Below are positions 46,492 through 59,685 of a DNA stretch of 64,000 nucleotides, piece by piece (position 1 is the stretch's first letter; each line of letters opens with the position of its first letter). This stretch comes from Sciurus carolinensis (taxonomy: Eukaryota > Chordata > Mammalia > Rodentia > Sciuridae). The DNA lies in assembly GCF_902686445.1 (NCBI RefSeq), contig NC_062218.1, forward strand, positions 133,657,241 through 133,721,240, written 5' to 3'. The notes below the pieces were generated by a model. The model was not told the DNA's origin, made no database searches, and saw only the letters and a list, made by a program, of their open reading frames with translations. The translations under genes and the position numbers were made by a program.

Positions 46492-46803
46492 TGGTTGAGT
46501 ATCCCTTACCAAAATTCTAGGACAAAGAAGTATTTAGATTTCAGATTTTTTTTGTTGGATGTTAGAATATTTGCATTTACTTAATGAGACATCTTGGGGG
46601 TGGGGCCCAAGTCCAAACATGGAATTCACTGTTTCATATAATATGTATGCACATAGCCTGAAGATAATTTTATATTTTAAATAATTTTGTGCATGAAACA
46701 AAGTTTTATAGAATAGAAATTTCCTTTTGTGACTTCATGTTGATGTTCAAACAGTTTCAGATTTTGGAACATTACAGATTTTTGGATTACGGATGCTCAA
46801 CCT
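46492..46803. mobile_element. Tigger-like non-autonomous DNA transposon copy
   Basis: Starts TGGTTGAGTATCCCTT and ends ACGGATGCTCAACCT. The interior 'AATGAGACATCTTGGGGGTG' and 'TTTTGTGCATGAAACAAAGT' matches the same family as 37,888-38,091. Non-coding, internally deleted. Confidence 0.8.
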
Positions 46804-46809
46804 ATATTT

Positions 46810-49230
46810 TGATAGTCTTTATATTTACCCATGTAGCTGCCATTTTCAGTGTTCTTGATTCCTTTGTGTAGACCAGGGATGATGCAGTCTAGCAGGCTGG
46901 TCACATCTCCTGGGCAGATGCCTCCTGACTGTCAGTGATGGGAAGGACAGAGCAGGGCCCCCGGCTCAGTGTCCAACCCACAGGGGTCATGCTAGGCCTG
47001 GCTTGCAGGACTTCCCTTCCTCTGTTTTCTCTTTCACTCAGTGCACATGCCCGCCTGGGCACAACATATTGAAACTTGAAAGTTTTGTCTGAACAGTAAT
47101 AGTTGGGGGTGTGGTGGTCTCCCTTCATGTTTCCTGATGATTGAAATTAAGGGGTTAGTGAATGGAAGGGGAAACCAGGTGATTTCTAGGCAGCTGGAAG
47201 TGTTTTGTTTCTTAGTCTGGGTGCTGGTGGCCTGAGTGTGTTTGCTTTGGGAGAACTCACCTTGCTGCACCCTTCAAACTATGTCCTTTCAGGATGTAGG
47301 TTGTACTTCAATAAAAAGTTAAATACAAGACAACTAAGGCTAAGAGAGGAGCTAGAGGCACCAGGGGCATGGGTTTGGCTGTCCCTTGTAGAAGCCCAAG
47401 TGGTCAAACTGCCCAGTGACCTGAGTTTGGAGGCAAGGACCTGGGACTGTTGAGTGATGGTCTCTGAATGAACTCTGCAAAACTGTGGCTTGGTGCACAT
47501 GCCAGTCTGACTCTGCAGTGCACCTGTCAGTTTGTCTTCAGACTACTTTTGGGTCTTGGAGTGCATATCAAAAAGCAGCTGTAGTGGGGTGCTGGCTTTA
47601 GAAAAGAGGTAGCCTTGTGACTGTCATGTATCTGCAGGCGGCAGCCAAGCCATTCTTTAATGCCAACCCCTGCTTTGACAAATGACTTGCAATCAGTCAT
47701 CCCTACTCTTTGTCAAACTCAAACATGCCCTAAATGCTTTGATGTGTTATTACCTCCTCAGACTAAAAAGTGGCTTGGGGGAGACGAGACTGTCTGCTGC
47801 CTTTTAGTGTCATTGCTAGCTGGCTTTCCCCAGAGCTGCAGACCAGTCACAGCACAGGCAGGCTGCCTCCTTCTGGTGGCAGCCAGGGGACCCTGGCCTC
47901 ACCAGTGGCACAGTTGCTCCACCTCCATCTTCTTTCTTTCCTTTCTTTTTTTTCAAACTGAAAAGCCCTTTCTGCTTTTCTGTTTATAAAAGTGATACAA
48001 GATCATTGCAGGAAAACAAATAGTCAGAAATACAGAAAGGAATAAAGGAGAAAACTGAACCCTTTCACTTCCCCTCTTCCAGATGACATCTCCTCTTGTC
48101 ATGTAGTGTACCTGGACCTTTTCTCTGGGTGTGTGGAGATGTAAATTTTTCTTTTGCTAAGACTTCTTCCTACCAAGCATAGCCTGTATTGTTTGGCTTC
48201 TCTCACTGAACAACTCATGAACATTCTTCCCCCAAATCTCTTGATTCCTTTGACAGCTGTGTGGTATTCCTTGAATAGAAGGACCACTTTGCTTCCTGTG
48301 TCCTGCTGCTAGGTACCTCTCACTCCGGGCTACTAGGAGCTCAGTGAGCCTTCCCCACTTAGCAGTTGCTGTGTTCATCTTCTTGTTCTTTCTGGATTAG
48401 GTTCTCAGAGTAATTGCTGCTCGCAGGTGTTGGCTCAGTCTGCATTCTGCTTCATATGTCCTCCAGGGTTGCTCTGCCGAGGGTCCCCAAAGCCACACCT
48501 GGGCTCACTGCACCCTTGTACTCCTCCTCCGACTGTATTCTTGGCCCGCTGACCAACCCTTCTGTCTCAAATCCTTGAGCCCTTTCTTCATTGCTTCTGA
48601 AAGCCACCTCCTCTGCAGGACCTACCCCTCAACCTCTTCTCCCTGTAGTGTCCCTTATGTCAGTGAAGTCACCCGATGGGTCAAGCACAGATCCTACAAG
48701 TCCAGTACTCCCTTGTCATCAGGGATCTTCACCTCCATCCAAACATGGCCTGTAGGTGTCACTTTCCCACTGTGTCCAGAATGCAGCCCCTTCTCCCACC
48801 CACTTAATCCCAGTTCATTCCATACCCACAACTCTCCCTCCATTCTCAGCCCATTCTTCACTCCAGAGCCATTGTGTGACCTTGACCCATGCATGACTCC
48901 AGCCATGATGACCTTGCTCTTCTCAGTTTGCTCTCTCTTCTGGCCCTTGGAGTCTCTGACCCACAACACACACACACACACACACACACATACACACACA
49001 CACACACAGATACCCTGCCCAGCTCCTGGGATGTTCTTCCCGTGGCTGGTCCTTCCTGCTCTTGAATTTCAGACCAGATAGTGTCTCCATACATCACCCT
49101 GTGAGGCAGGGCCATAAGGCCCATCAACAGAAGAGAATGTGAGGAAAGTGACCTCCCCAAGGTCTCAAAGCCAACAAGGACCAAGCCCACATCTGCTCTC
49201 TGGTCAGCCTATGTCTGAAGACAGTGCAGT
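46810..49230. other. Mostly unique DNA, no gene seen
   Basis: Moderate GC. About 47,980-48,280 resembles an old repeat ('AGTGATACAAGATCATTGCA', 'GAACAACTCATGAACATTCT'). A (CA)n tract lies at 48,966-49,008. The 168-codon frame at 48,575-49,081 includes the CA tract (translated as TH repeats) and has no family match. Confidence 0.5.
48966..49008. repeat. (CA)n microsatellite
   Basis: About 20 CA units with one TA interruption. Confidence 0.95.
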
Positions 49231-49232
49231 TC

Positions 49233-49530
49233 TGCTATGGTTTAAATATGGTTTGTCCCCTCAAAAATTATGTTGAAATTTGATTCCCAGGGTAATGGTG
49301 TCACAAGATGGTAGGACCTTGAAGAGTGTTTGGGTTATGAGGGCCCCACTCTCTTGGAAGGATTAATGATGCTCTAATGGGACTGAGTAAACTCAGGACT
49401 GGATCAGTTACCACAGGAGCAGGTGTTGTTATAAAGCCAGGCAGGTCCTCATGTTTCCTCTCTTTCACACGTACCTGCTTCCCTTTCTGCTTTTCCATCA
49501 TGAGATGAAGCAGAACCAAGTTCTTACTGG
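49233..49530 (+). mobile_element. MaLR-type LTR, sense, 3' end missing
   Basis: 'TATGGTTTAAATATGGTTTG', 'TATGTTGAAATTTGATTCCC', 'GAAGGATTAATGATGCTCTA' and 'TTCCATCATGAGATGAAGCA' follow the order of an MST/THE-type LTR. Confidence 0.8.
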
Positions 49531-50900
49531 GACTGCTGGAGCTTAGGGGAGATTGAAAGTGGAACCGATTAACAATCTGTTTCCTTGGGGAAGCTGCTGG
49601 AGGAGAAAACATAAGCACTCAGTGAATTCAGCTTGAATAATAAGTGACTAAGGCCAGACGGAGGAAGAAGAAAGGATCAGATAGGGCTGCTGGGCCTGGG
49701 GTCTGATGTGCAGATGGCCCTGCGTGCGTCCTATTCTGGGAAGGATGTTTCTGGAAATAGCTCCAGCCAGTCTGCCCCTCGCTGCAGTCAGGGAGCCCCT
49801 TCCTCTCCCTCTGAGTGTCTCACTTCCCACCCCTGTCCAAAGTTGCCATCTCTCGGAAGCCCTTTTGTCTGCAGCCTCCTCCTCTAGGAGACCAGGTTAA
49901 CCAAGGCGGGGCAGGAATCAGAGGTTGAGCCTTGGACCACACAAAAGCCAGAAGAGAACACAGATAGGACTGGCACCTTCCCAGCCCCAACAGCTGGCAT
50001 CACCAGAGCATTGATGTGTCTGTGCTCTCCATTGTTTTTTGGAAAAAAAAAAAAGTGTTAGCCTTGGAAAGCCAGGCCCCTCTGTCATCCATGCAGCACA
50101 GCTGACGGCACAAGTAGCATTTCCTCCCTGCCTCCCTGTGCTAGCAGGGCCAGGAGGTTGTGATAGATGGCGTCTGAGCTGCCCAGAGGCCCCTGCCAAG
50201 CCCAGAGTGGCCGGAAGTCATTATTCTGATGACAGGATTGATGGGCCTGGGTGAGGCAGTCTTTGCAAGATTAAAGTGGGCACTTAGCGTGGATGGATCA
50301 AGTGCCCTCCTGGGGCCACTTTGTCTGCCAGAAGCCTGCAGGGAGGAGGGTGGCTGCCTCCTTAGCCTTGGCCTCTGTCTCCAGAACCTTTCTGCTGCCT
50401 GGGAGGGAGTGGCCTCTGAGGCCCAGGGAAATCCTAAAACCTACTCCACCCAACAGCCAGGTGTTTCCCACGCCACCTAGGCCACCTCTAGGGTTGGGCT
50501 GAAAATTGACTACTTATACAACATTTATCACTATCTTTAGTCATTATTATGTGTTTATATAGTTGGCACATTAAACCCATGAGCTTGCAGATATCATGGA
50601 AAGGAGAGATGCTAATTTCAAAATGTGAACTGACATGAGGCAGGTAAGTGAATGACACAGCAAGTGCTCAGGCCTGGGAATTGGCCTCTGTGTCATGTTT
50701 GGAATGATTTTCAACAGGCACTGAAATGAAGGGGTCATGGCCTGGAGGTCCTGAGCCAAAGGCCACACCCTTGGCAAGACTCAGGGGGCCTGTACTTTAC
50801 AGGGGTACCCAGGGGCACTCCACAGGGTTGATATGCCAGGGGTCCCAAATCCAATACTCCTTCTGGTTGCAGGACCTGTCCAAGTTGAGCCTCAAAATTA
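49530..50900. other. Unique GC-moderate DNA, no gene seen
   Basis: A repeat-poor stretch. The part at about 50,040-50,290 looks compositionally constrained ('CCGGAAGTCATTATTCTGAT' at about 50,211) and may be regulatory, but I see no exon. Confidence 0.4.
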
Positions 50901-50904
50901 TCAG

Positions 50905-51035
50905 GGGGGCTGGGGTTGTGGCTCAGTGGTACAGCACTTTCCTAGCATGTGTGAGGCACTGGGTTCGATCCTTAACACCACATGTAAATAAATGAATTAA
51001 ATAAAGATTCATCAACAACTAATAAAATATTTTTT
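50905..51035 (+). mobile_element. ID-type SINE
   Basis: 'GGGGTTGTGGCTCAGTGGTA', 'CACTTTCCTAGCATGTGTGA' and 'CTGGGTTCGATCCTTAACAC', with an extended AAATAAAT-type tail. A short ATCAGGG repeat at each end may be the duplication. Confidence 0.9.
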
Positions 51036-51760
51036 AAAGAAACCATCAGGGCTGCTGGAAACTGGATTGAGGCCCAGGTACCTGCATTTTCTGGGAGCTA
51101 CTTCAGCATCTGACCAGCCTCACCAGGATGCTGAAAGTGAAGACAGGTGCCCAGTGCCTGCATCTGATCAGGAAGGGCCTGCCTCCAAAGGTGGGAGGCT
51201 CCAGACTCAGGCAAGGCCTCAGCCTTTTAGAGAGGACATGTTTTAGGCTGTCTGATCCTGGTCTGATTGTCTTGGACATCTTTCAGGAGGGCTGTCTAGG
51301 AGACTCCACTTTGCTGAGTCCCGAGGGTTGAGGCCTATGCAGCAGGAGCTAGCTTCTCAGGCCTATGGTATGAGTATCCTGCTTTCAGCCTGGACCTTTC
51401 CCTGTCTAAAGTCTCTCTTTGGAGAACCCCTAAGTCAGAAAAAGAGACCTGTCTCCATGCATTCCCAAGCCTATCTTCAAATGATGATCAAAGCCCAATG
51501 TCAGTTTAAGTTCACAGGATGGGGTGAGCAGTCTCATCATACAGGTCAGTCTTTCTCTCCAAACCTAAATTTCCCCTTATGTCATGATATAAAGCTGCTT
51601 TGTAAGAGGTTTTGAATATTTTCATCATCAAGAAATGATAAATGTTTAAGGTGATAGATATGCCAACTACCTTCGTTTGATCATTACACAATGTATACAC
51701 GTATCAAAACATCACACTGCACACCTAAGTAGATACAACTATTTTATGAATCAAAAATAA
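51036..51760. other. Unique DNA, no gene seen
   Basis: No recognisable repeat or gene apart from possible old SINE/LINE remnants at about 51,650-51,760. Confidence 0.4.
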
Positions 51761-51763
51761 TAT

Positions 51764-51857
51764 TAGCACTTAGGAAATTGAGGTAGGAGGATCATTTGAG
51801 CCCAGGGTTTGAAGACCAACTTGGGCAACATAGTGAGACCTCATCTCACTATGATAA
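51764..51857 (+). mobile_element. 7SL-derived monomer (FLAM/B1-like)
   Basis: 'GGTAGGAGGATCATTTGAGC', 'GTTTGAAGACCAACTTGGGC' and 'CATAGTGAGACCTC' recall the ancestral free left Alu monomer or proto-B1. Confidence 0.7.
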
Positions 51858-51875
51858 CATCTCACTCAAATAACA

Positions 51876-52030
51876 GGGCTGGGATTATGGCTCAGTGGTA
51901 GAGCACTTGCCTAGCATGTGGGAGGCACTGGGTTTGATCCTCAGCACCACATATAAATAAATAAATAGATAGAGAGATAGAGAGATAGATAACATTGCGT
52001 CCATCTACAACTAAAGATATTTTTAAAAAA
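51876..52030 (+). mobile_element. ID-type SINE with (GATA)n tail
   Basis: 'GGGCTGGGATTATGGCTCAG', 'GCACTTGCCTAGCATGTGGG' and 'GGTTTGATCCTCAGCACCAC'. The tail contains AAAT and GATA/GAGA repeats (51,951-51,990) before A-rich sequence. Confidence 0.9.
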
Positions 52031-55000
52031 TAACAACAATAATAAAATACATAGAGATAATGAAATGTAAAACTTATACTGTAAAAACTACAATTCATTG
52101 TTGAAAGAAATCCAAGAAGAATTTAAAGAAATGGTAAAACATCCTAAGTTCATGGACTGTCAGACAAGTTGTTAAGAAAGCAATATTCCCCAAAATCATT
52201 TATAAATTTAGCACAGCCCTTGGTAAAAATCTTTGCTGATTTCTTTGCCAATTTTGACAAGGTGATCCATTTTGTATGAAAATTCAAGGGTTCCAGAATA
52301 ACTAACATAATCTTAAATGAGGGCAAAATTGGAATTAAAATTTGAAGACTTACTACAAACCTACAGTAATCAAGACATGGTGGTTTTGCCATAGGATAGA
52401 CATATACCCTAAAGGAATGCAACTGAGAATTCAGAAATGAATCTGTGCATATGCTAAAAGTTATGGAGTTGTATGTTTCAAATGGGTAGAATAGAATATT
52501 AATTACATCTCAATAAGTCTATATTTTTAAAAAATACTTTGCAGCAAATTTAGAGGAACCAGATTTGTGATTGTATGTTTGTATGCACACTGTCTGGATT
52601 TTAACTGTAAATAAAAGCCCCTCTGTCCCAGAGACTGTAGCCCAGGAAAGGGACTGAGCCTAGAATTCCATGTGGAACCTCTGGGCTTGGGGTTCACACA
52701 CATACACACATGCACACACACATCTTCCTAGTTTTTCTGACAAGGGCCCTTTCTCTGTCTGCTCAACATTTCTGAGAGAAGTCAGAGAAAACAGTATGTT
52801 TCTTTGTTTTATCCTAACGCTGATGACTTCATCTTCCTTGTTCTTCCCAGAAAAGACGATGACAAATTTGTTAAAGTTCAGCTGTGAGAGCCTCCTCTTA
52901 TAGCAAGAATGAGAACTATCCAAAGCAGCGTCTTGCTTTTCAGAGTTATTTTCAGATGTTTTCAGGTCCTGTTTGGTGTCCCTTGGCAGGTGTCACTCAG
53001 CACTTGTGAAGCTCACCATATGCTGGCACTTGATGTTTCTCTAATTCCCACAGTCTGTGGGGCACCTGCCCTGGGTCACTCACAGGGGGGGACTTTCCAG
53101 ACTCTCCACAGCAGATACAACAAGGCTATGTCTCCCCAACTTCCTGAGACCACCCATGTGTCTAGGCTCCCCACACCTGTGTATCATGGATCACCATCAA
53201 TGAGAAACTGCACAGGTTTTAAACTCATTTCCCCAAATTTCTATATTTAGGGGAAAAATGAAAAAAAAATTAAATTCTTACTTCTCAGTCATTTAAGGTC
53301 TTCCAGACCCTTGACAGGCATCTCTGCATGAAAGAAAATGACCCCAGGAAGTGTTGTCCAGATGACCACTTCTACTTTAACAGCTGTGGTCAGTGTGAGA
53401 GCCTAGTCTTCAGGGTGTTCTGAGGCACTACAACCCCAGCCTCAGTGTTCTCCTCATACCCCAAACCCCAGGCAACCTTGGAGAATTTTATGAGGAGGCG
53501 GGTTGACCAACTCAGGTAGAGAAGGGGTGAGCAGGTGTTAGAGACAGTGAACTAGTGACATCTCCAAGGGATGCACCTCTCAGCTCCAGTCAATGGAAAG
53601 TACCAGAAACTAAATGCAAGCCAATAGGGCCATTTCTTCTGAACTGTCCAGGGAAGATAGACATACTGATTGCTGTGAAAGCCCTCAGTGGGTAAATAAG
53701 GTGAGAAAATTCACTGTTTAAAAGGGCATTACACAAACCAAGCAGGACACCTAGGCCACTGCACATCAACCTCAGGTAACTCACCTGAAGAGACCATCAC
53801 CATGTACTTGGCAGGTGCCCACCAGAACTGATGCAGGAAACCAAAGCATGAACTGAACCATCCCTGCTTATGAGCAAGCCAGCAGGCAAGAGAGCCAGCC
53901 AGGGAACGCAGGACCTGCCAGGGGATGAACTTGCCTCGAGGGCTATGCAAAGGATGCAGGAGCCCAGAAAAGGAGCTCTGACAGCCAGGGTGAGGGAGGG
54001 GACAGGCTTCCCAAAGGAAAGGACATGAGCTGAACCTTGGAGGCCTCTTTGAGGCAGACTGGCAGGAAAGAGCCACCCAGGAAGAGGGGTTCAGCACATG
54101 CAAGGTATAGTGGTAGGAAGAGTGCAGAGGCCAGAAGTGAACATGGGCAAGTGGAACAGCTAAAAGTAGAGGCCCACACCAGGGAACTGGGCATGGGAGC
54201 AAGGGCTGGGTGGGCTTCTGCTCTGGGGTGAAGTCTTAGGCGGGATTCTAGAGAAAAGAAGGGTGTGGACCAGGCTCTGTGCTGACTGAGAGGCCCTGGC
54301 AGACAGCACTACCGTGGTGTGGCTTCAGGGGAGAGTGAGTAGAGTTGGTAAGCAGGCAGCATCTGGGAGATATATATGCCACAGATTCTGTGTCCAAACT
54401 GCTGGAGAGCTCTGCATCTCTGCTCTCCAGGCCTTTCCTTAGCACTTCATGATCCCCAGGCCACAGTCACATTCAGTCAAGTCCCCAAGTCAGCTCAGGA
54501 CAGAGACCAGGACAGCACAAGCAGTAATGGAGGGACAGGAAACCCAAGACAGGGAGACTTCCTGGAGATGCCATGTTAAGAGACAGGAAAGCAGACCGGG
54601 ATGACCGTCCAGCCATCTGGGTGTGATGGAGGGCTTGAGTGCCTGATGTAAGAACTCGGAACATCAGTGGTCACTTTTCCCCACTGTGTCTCTCATCATA
54701 GAGATGGTGGCCCCACTATGGCTCCTCAGTCCACCTTTGGGTGGAGTGGACAAGGCAGGACCACACCAATGGAGCACTGACCCACTAGGTGGGTCTGATA
54801 GGATCTGAAAGGTGAGGGGCCATTCCCTAGCCAGTCCGTGGGGAAGACACCTCCCTGCCCAGCCTGGGCACAAAGCAGGCCCCTGAGCCTCCCAGGCTTA
54901 CCTCCTAAGACCAGTCTTAGAAATGACTCTCATAGTCTGCTGAGGAGCCAAGTGTTTTATTTTTGCCAAATGTTCCCTGTTTTGAAAGTGCCTGAGAGGT

Positions 55001-57560
55001 GTTTGTCAGGAGGTGTGGGTGACTCATGCAGACACTTCAAGACAGAGCTGGCTATTTTTACCCCAGAATCTGAGGAGGTAGGGATGGGGGACAGGGTGCC
55101 CATCACAGGGATGCAGGTGCTCAGGATGGTTCAAAGTGACCTGCAGCAGGACAGGCCCAAGGCCTGGGCAGTGAACACTGATGCAATGTTTCCTTGGTGG
55201 AACAGACATTCCACATTGTAAATGAGGTTGCAGACAAATCCATAGGGCTGAGAGGCATAGGGCTCTCAGGCTCCTGGGGTGCTCATCAACTGCAGGGTCT
55301 CTGATCCTCTCACAGATTATGTTGTGGTCCCAGGGCTATGGAGAGAGAGTACCGTGGTCATTGCTGACATTCCCTTCCTATCAGACTTCAGGGCCTGAAC
55401 ATGAGACCACTGCATCAGCTGCCCCATTCCCTACCCCCAGAGATGGCTATCACTTTTTTCCTGATTCCCCCAAGTCTGTCTTTCAGCACTCACCATTGGA
55501 AGCTGAATGTCCCAGGCTCTTGCAGCTCAGAAGTCTCAAAGCCTTAGAATACTTTCCCCTGCCCTCATACTCCACTGGGGTCCTCCTTTTCTCCAGAGTC
55601 CCATTCCTGGCTTGGGGAAAGGCCACAGTGTTCCTAGAATGGGGGAGGCATTGCCCCCCATTGTCTGTCTTACAGTGTAGTACCCACATCCTGGAACTTG
55701 GGGCCATAGCCTTCTGCCTTGGCTGTATCCCTTCTCTCTAGGATTTAAGTACCCCACTTTGGAGTGGCTCTGCAGTGTTCCTCCTTTCCAGGCCTTCACT
55801 GGGCAGGAGCCCCAGAGGGGACATGCTGACCTCACACATATCTCAACCTGTGCAGAGGCAGAGAAAGGCCTCCAGGCAAGGCAGCAGGTCAAAAGCAGGG
55901 AGCTCAGCCTAAGGAACAGATCCAAAGTGGCCACCATGTTCTAACCTTGGCCCTAAGGTCTAGGGGAACAGGAGAGAGATGTGGCCTCACATGCCAGAGA
56001 AGTCTCTTATGTGTAGCACAGAGAGGGTATGAAGTAGCAGAAGGCAGGTGGTCATGTTGGCAAGGCAGGTCAAGGTTCAGGAAGGTCTGGGGAGCCCTAG
56101 GGCATGACAGAGTGTGAGGGAAAACACAAGAGCTGGCTATGGATAGAGGCTCTGGCTGCAGTCTTGGGGGCTACAGGAATCTTTGGAAGTTATAATGGAG
56201 AGGAACCTGGGGTGGTCTGACTTAGGAAGGTCATGGCAAGGTGGTGAGCCTGGCCATGGGCAGTAGCCCAGTAGACACCCAGGAGGCTGTGCCTGAACAC
56301 GGTGGCAGGACTGGAAGAGCTGTGCCTTTTAGCTGGGGGTGGAGGAGCTCAAAGAGAGTCTCCACTGAGGACAGTTAGAACTTTCATCCCTGGGCACTTG
56401 TCACTTCACGGGTCTCAGTGGCACATGTACTTTTTGCACAGTCTGATATTCATTCTCTGAGGTAAATAAGGCACTTGTTTTTGCCTTACCAAATAGGCCT
56501 GCTCCCCTCTCCCACAGCTGCTGTCCAGCTGGCCAACGATGTGGAAGCAGCCAGGACATTGCTGTCACACTCGGCTGCTAGCCAGGCACCCACTGAGCTT
56601 TCTCCTTTCTCCCCTGCTTCCTCCATCTGCCGCTGCCTCCAGTTCCCTCTCTCTGTCATTCTTTTACTCATTCATTCTTTGATCCAGCAAGCATTTGCCA
56701 AGCACTGTTCTAGGTGTCAGGCTACAACCATCAGCAGGAGTAGGTAAGGAAGTCCCCCAGAGGAACTCTCAGACCCATGAAGAGGACATATAATTGAGAC
56801 CTGGATAAATGCCACCAGAAAAATAAAACGAGGTCCAGGATAAAGAGGGACTGGACAGCAAGCGTGTGTGGACGAAAAGTGAGAAAGTCCTCTGAGAGAA
56901 GGTGAGGGGGCGGCCTAGGGAAGACCTGGGGAAGGGTGTTTCCAGTGGGAGAACAGCGAGCCTGGAGCCCTGAGGCAGGAATGAGCACGAAACCCTAAGC
57001 AAATATGTTACACTAATTCCTAATAATTAGGACTGTGAGACTATCCTACATGGATGCAAGAAGAGAGAAAAAGGAGAATTTGGGGACCAGGTCAGAAATG
57101 TGGGCTTGGAGCCCAATCATATCCCATATGTCCCTTCTGGGACAGCAGAAGGGCCAGGGCAGATCATGAGATACAGCCAAAGATGGTGCTGAGCAAGTCC
57201 CAGGCCTGTGCTGGGCACATTTGCTCACAGCCTGTCCATACTTACACGGGCTTATCATCCTTGATGTGCATGGGGAAAACTGATGCTCAGAGAGGAACCA
57301 GCCCATATGCAAATGCTTTTCATGTCCACCTGCCTCCCACTCTCCCTTTCCCAGCTGACCAACCCTTGCCAGTTCTTACTTTATCACCCCCAATGCGTAG
57401 AAGAGCCTTTCTTCACTTTCTTCCTGTACTACATCCAAAATGCATGGATTACCTGCACCTTGTTATTGCATTTTCAAAAGCTTCTTCTAGGAAGAGACAC
57501 TGAAGCTGGGCCTTCAAGGGGAATAAGGAAGAAGGTGTTCCAAGAGGGAAGCAGTGAAAA
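52031..57560. other. Long stretch of mainly unique and ancient-repeat DNA, no gene seen
   Basis: Segments at about 53,935-54,330, 55,975-56,330 and 56,650-56,985 share phrases typical of one ancient mammalian repeat class ('TCATTCATTC ... GCACTGTTCTAGG', 'GCCCTGAGGCAGG'). The rest is unique. Open frames of up to 157 codons lack family motifs or credible splice sites. A MEF2-like 'GCTATTTTTA' is at about 55,050. Confidence 0.45.
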
Positions 57561-57563
57561 GCC

Positions 57564-58235
57564 TGTATCTTCATCTGTTTTGTTTCTCTAATAAAATACC
57601 TGAGACCAAGTAATTTATAAGCGTAGAAGTTTATCTGGCTCACAGTTCTAGAGGCCAAGAGCATGGTGCCAGCATCTGTAAGGGCCTCCTTACTGCATCC
57701 TGACATGGTGGAGGGCATCACATGGTGAGACATAGCAAGCTTGCTAGATCAAGTCTCTCTTCCTCCTCTTTTAAAGCCACTAATGCCTTCATGGGGGCTC
57801 CACCCTTATGACTTCTTTAAATACCAGGTCCTTGGGCACAGGGGTATCCATTCTGGGGGCCCCAGAAGCCAACTGCACATGGAAGGTGCTATAATTTGAA
57901 TATGGCTTGCCCCCTCTGAAATTTACATTGAAATTTAGTCCCCATTATGAGATGTTAAGAGGTAGGACCACAAGGGACCTTCAAGAAGTGATTAGGGTTT
58001 TGCCCTCATGAATGGATTAACACATTGATGCAGTGATGGATGAATGGATTGATGGATTGTCTTGAGGGTATGTCTGCTATGAAAGTCAATTGGCGTAGGT
58101 CTCTTGTACAATATCTAATTACCTCCCAAAGGTCCCACCTCCAGACACCATTCACCTCCAGACACCATTAACATAACTTGGGGGAATAAGTTTCAAACAC
58201 ATGAACTTTGGGGAGACACATTCAAACCATAGCAT
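57564..58235 (-). mobile_element. Antisense MST-type LTR with an opposing LTR fragment inside
   Basis: 57,564-57,826 matches the first part of an antisense MST LTR ('GAGACCAAGTAATTTATAAG'). 58,108-58,232 matches its end ('TTACCTCCCAAAGGTCCCAC', 'ACATTCAAACCATAGCA'). Between them, 57,887-58,025 is an MST-like piece in the sense direction ('TGCTATAATTTGAATATGGC'). Confidence 0.65.
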
Positions 58236-59685
58236 CCTGATCCAAAGGTGATGAATGACATGTTTGGGGCACTGCATGCTAGCAGGTAGTTAGTCCTGGT
58301 GTCATCTCATTTACCATTTCTCATAAAATCAACACAATTATTAAAATTAATACATTTAAAATGAAATTTTACATTCCTACCTAAATCACCAGAATGACTT
58401 CCCATAAATAGAAAACAACCATAAAAGTTAATGTAATAAATACAAATATTCTTCACTTAAAAAGATTAAAATTATAGCAAATATGAACACCAGCATTCTG
58501 GTCTAGCCTGTTGTAAGCACATTTCACTCTCTCCCACTGAATACAGCTTTAAATCTGACAGAATGCATGGAACAGCTACGTGAGGAATTAAAAATGATAT
58601 ATTAGGCAGATTGGGAAAGAAAAGCAGAATTTGAAGTACCACCAACCTGGAAGTGACTTTACAATCTTTGCTAACCTCACATTGCCCAGCCTGAACTCAG
58701 GAAGCCTGAAACATGGAAGGGACATCAAGACTCACAGAGACTTCCAAGAGAAACCCTCTTGGTTATGGCTCAAGGAACAGGAAAGAGGTCCTCTTATTAT
58801 TCAGAGAGAGTAGGAAAAAAATCCATTTAAAATTTTTTTCCTCTGTTTCCTCACTCCCTAGCCCACAAGTATCCCTTTAAGAACTTCGAACTCAGAGTGA
58901 AGGAAAACCTCCCCTTCTGAATAGAGAAGCTACTGTCCCAAAGAAGGTAGGGTGAATCCACTGTTTTTATTTCTATCCTCCCAACTCTTGAACCTGGATT
59001 CAGGGAAGTGCACAGTAGAATAGGGTAAGTAAAGCCCTATTTTATCACCAGAAGACCAAAAGAGGAAGCCCCAGGAAACTGGAAAAAAAATAGCGATTGC
59101 ACAAAGGGAAGAACTGGGAAAGCAACCCCATGAAGTTATTTATTAATTCCTAGACTTATCCTCAAGCTACATGAACATGAATCTGACCCTAAACAGCACA
59201 CCATAGGCTTTGATACCTAAAGTACATAATAAATCACTGTCTGGTTCTCACACTGGTCATTAGGTAGAACATATATTTGAATACCAATTCAATGGCATTG
59301 AGAATGGAGGTAACACTGAAACCCCACAGAAGCCTGGTCACGTCTTTCAGACTGAGTTTAACTAGATCAATTACCTGCTAAATGTTCTCCACAGGATTTA
59401 AATAAGGCCCCAAATTTGCATTCATAATGTGCAGAACATCAAAAAAGTATGAAAATCTCTATTTACACAGGAAAATATAATGAACAGATACCAAACTAAG
59501 ATGAAGCAAATGTTGAAATTATTTGGATTTTAAAGTAGCTATTATAAAAATTCTCCATCAAGTAAGGGAAAATGCTCTTGAAACAAATGGAAAGCTAGAC
59601 AGCCTCAGCAAAGAAATAAGACATAAGGAAGAAGCAAATGAACAACTTAGAACTGAAAAACACACTAACCAAAAATTTGAAACTT

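Noticed and set aside
48575..49081. 168-codon + strand frame
   Set aside because: Its C-terminal part is a translated (CA)n microsatellite and the rest has no family signal.
53729..54202. 157-codon minus-strand frame
   Set aside because: It lies over an ancient repeat-like segment read backwards; Cys/Leu/Pro-rich with no known domain.
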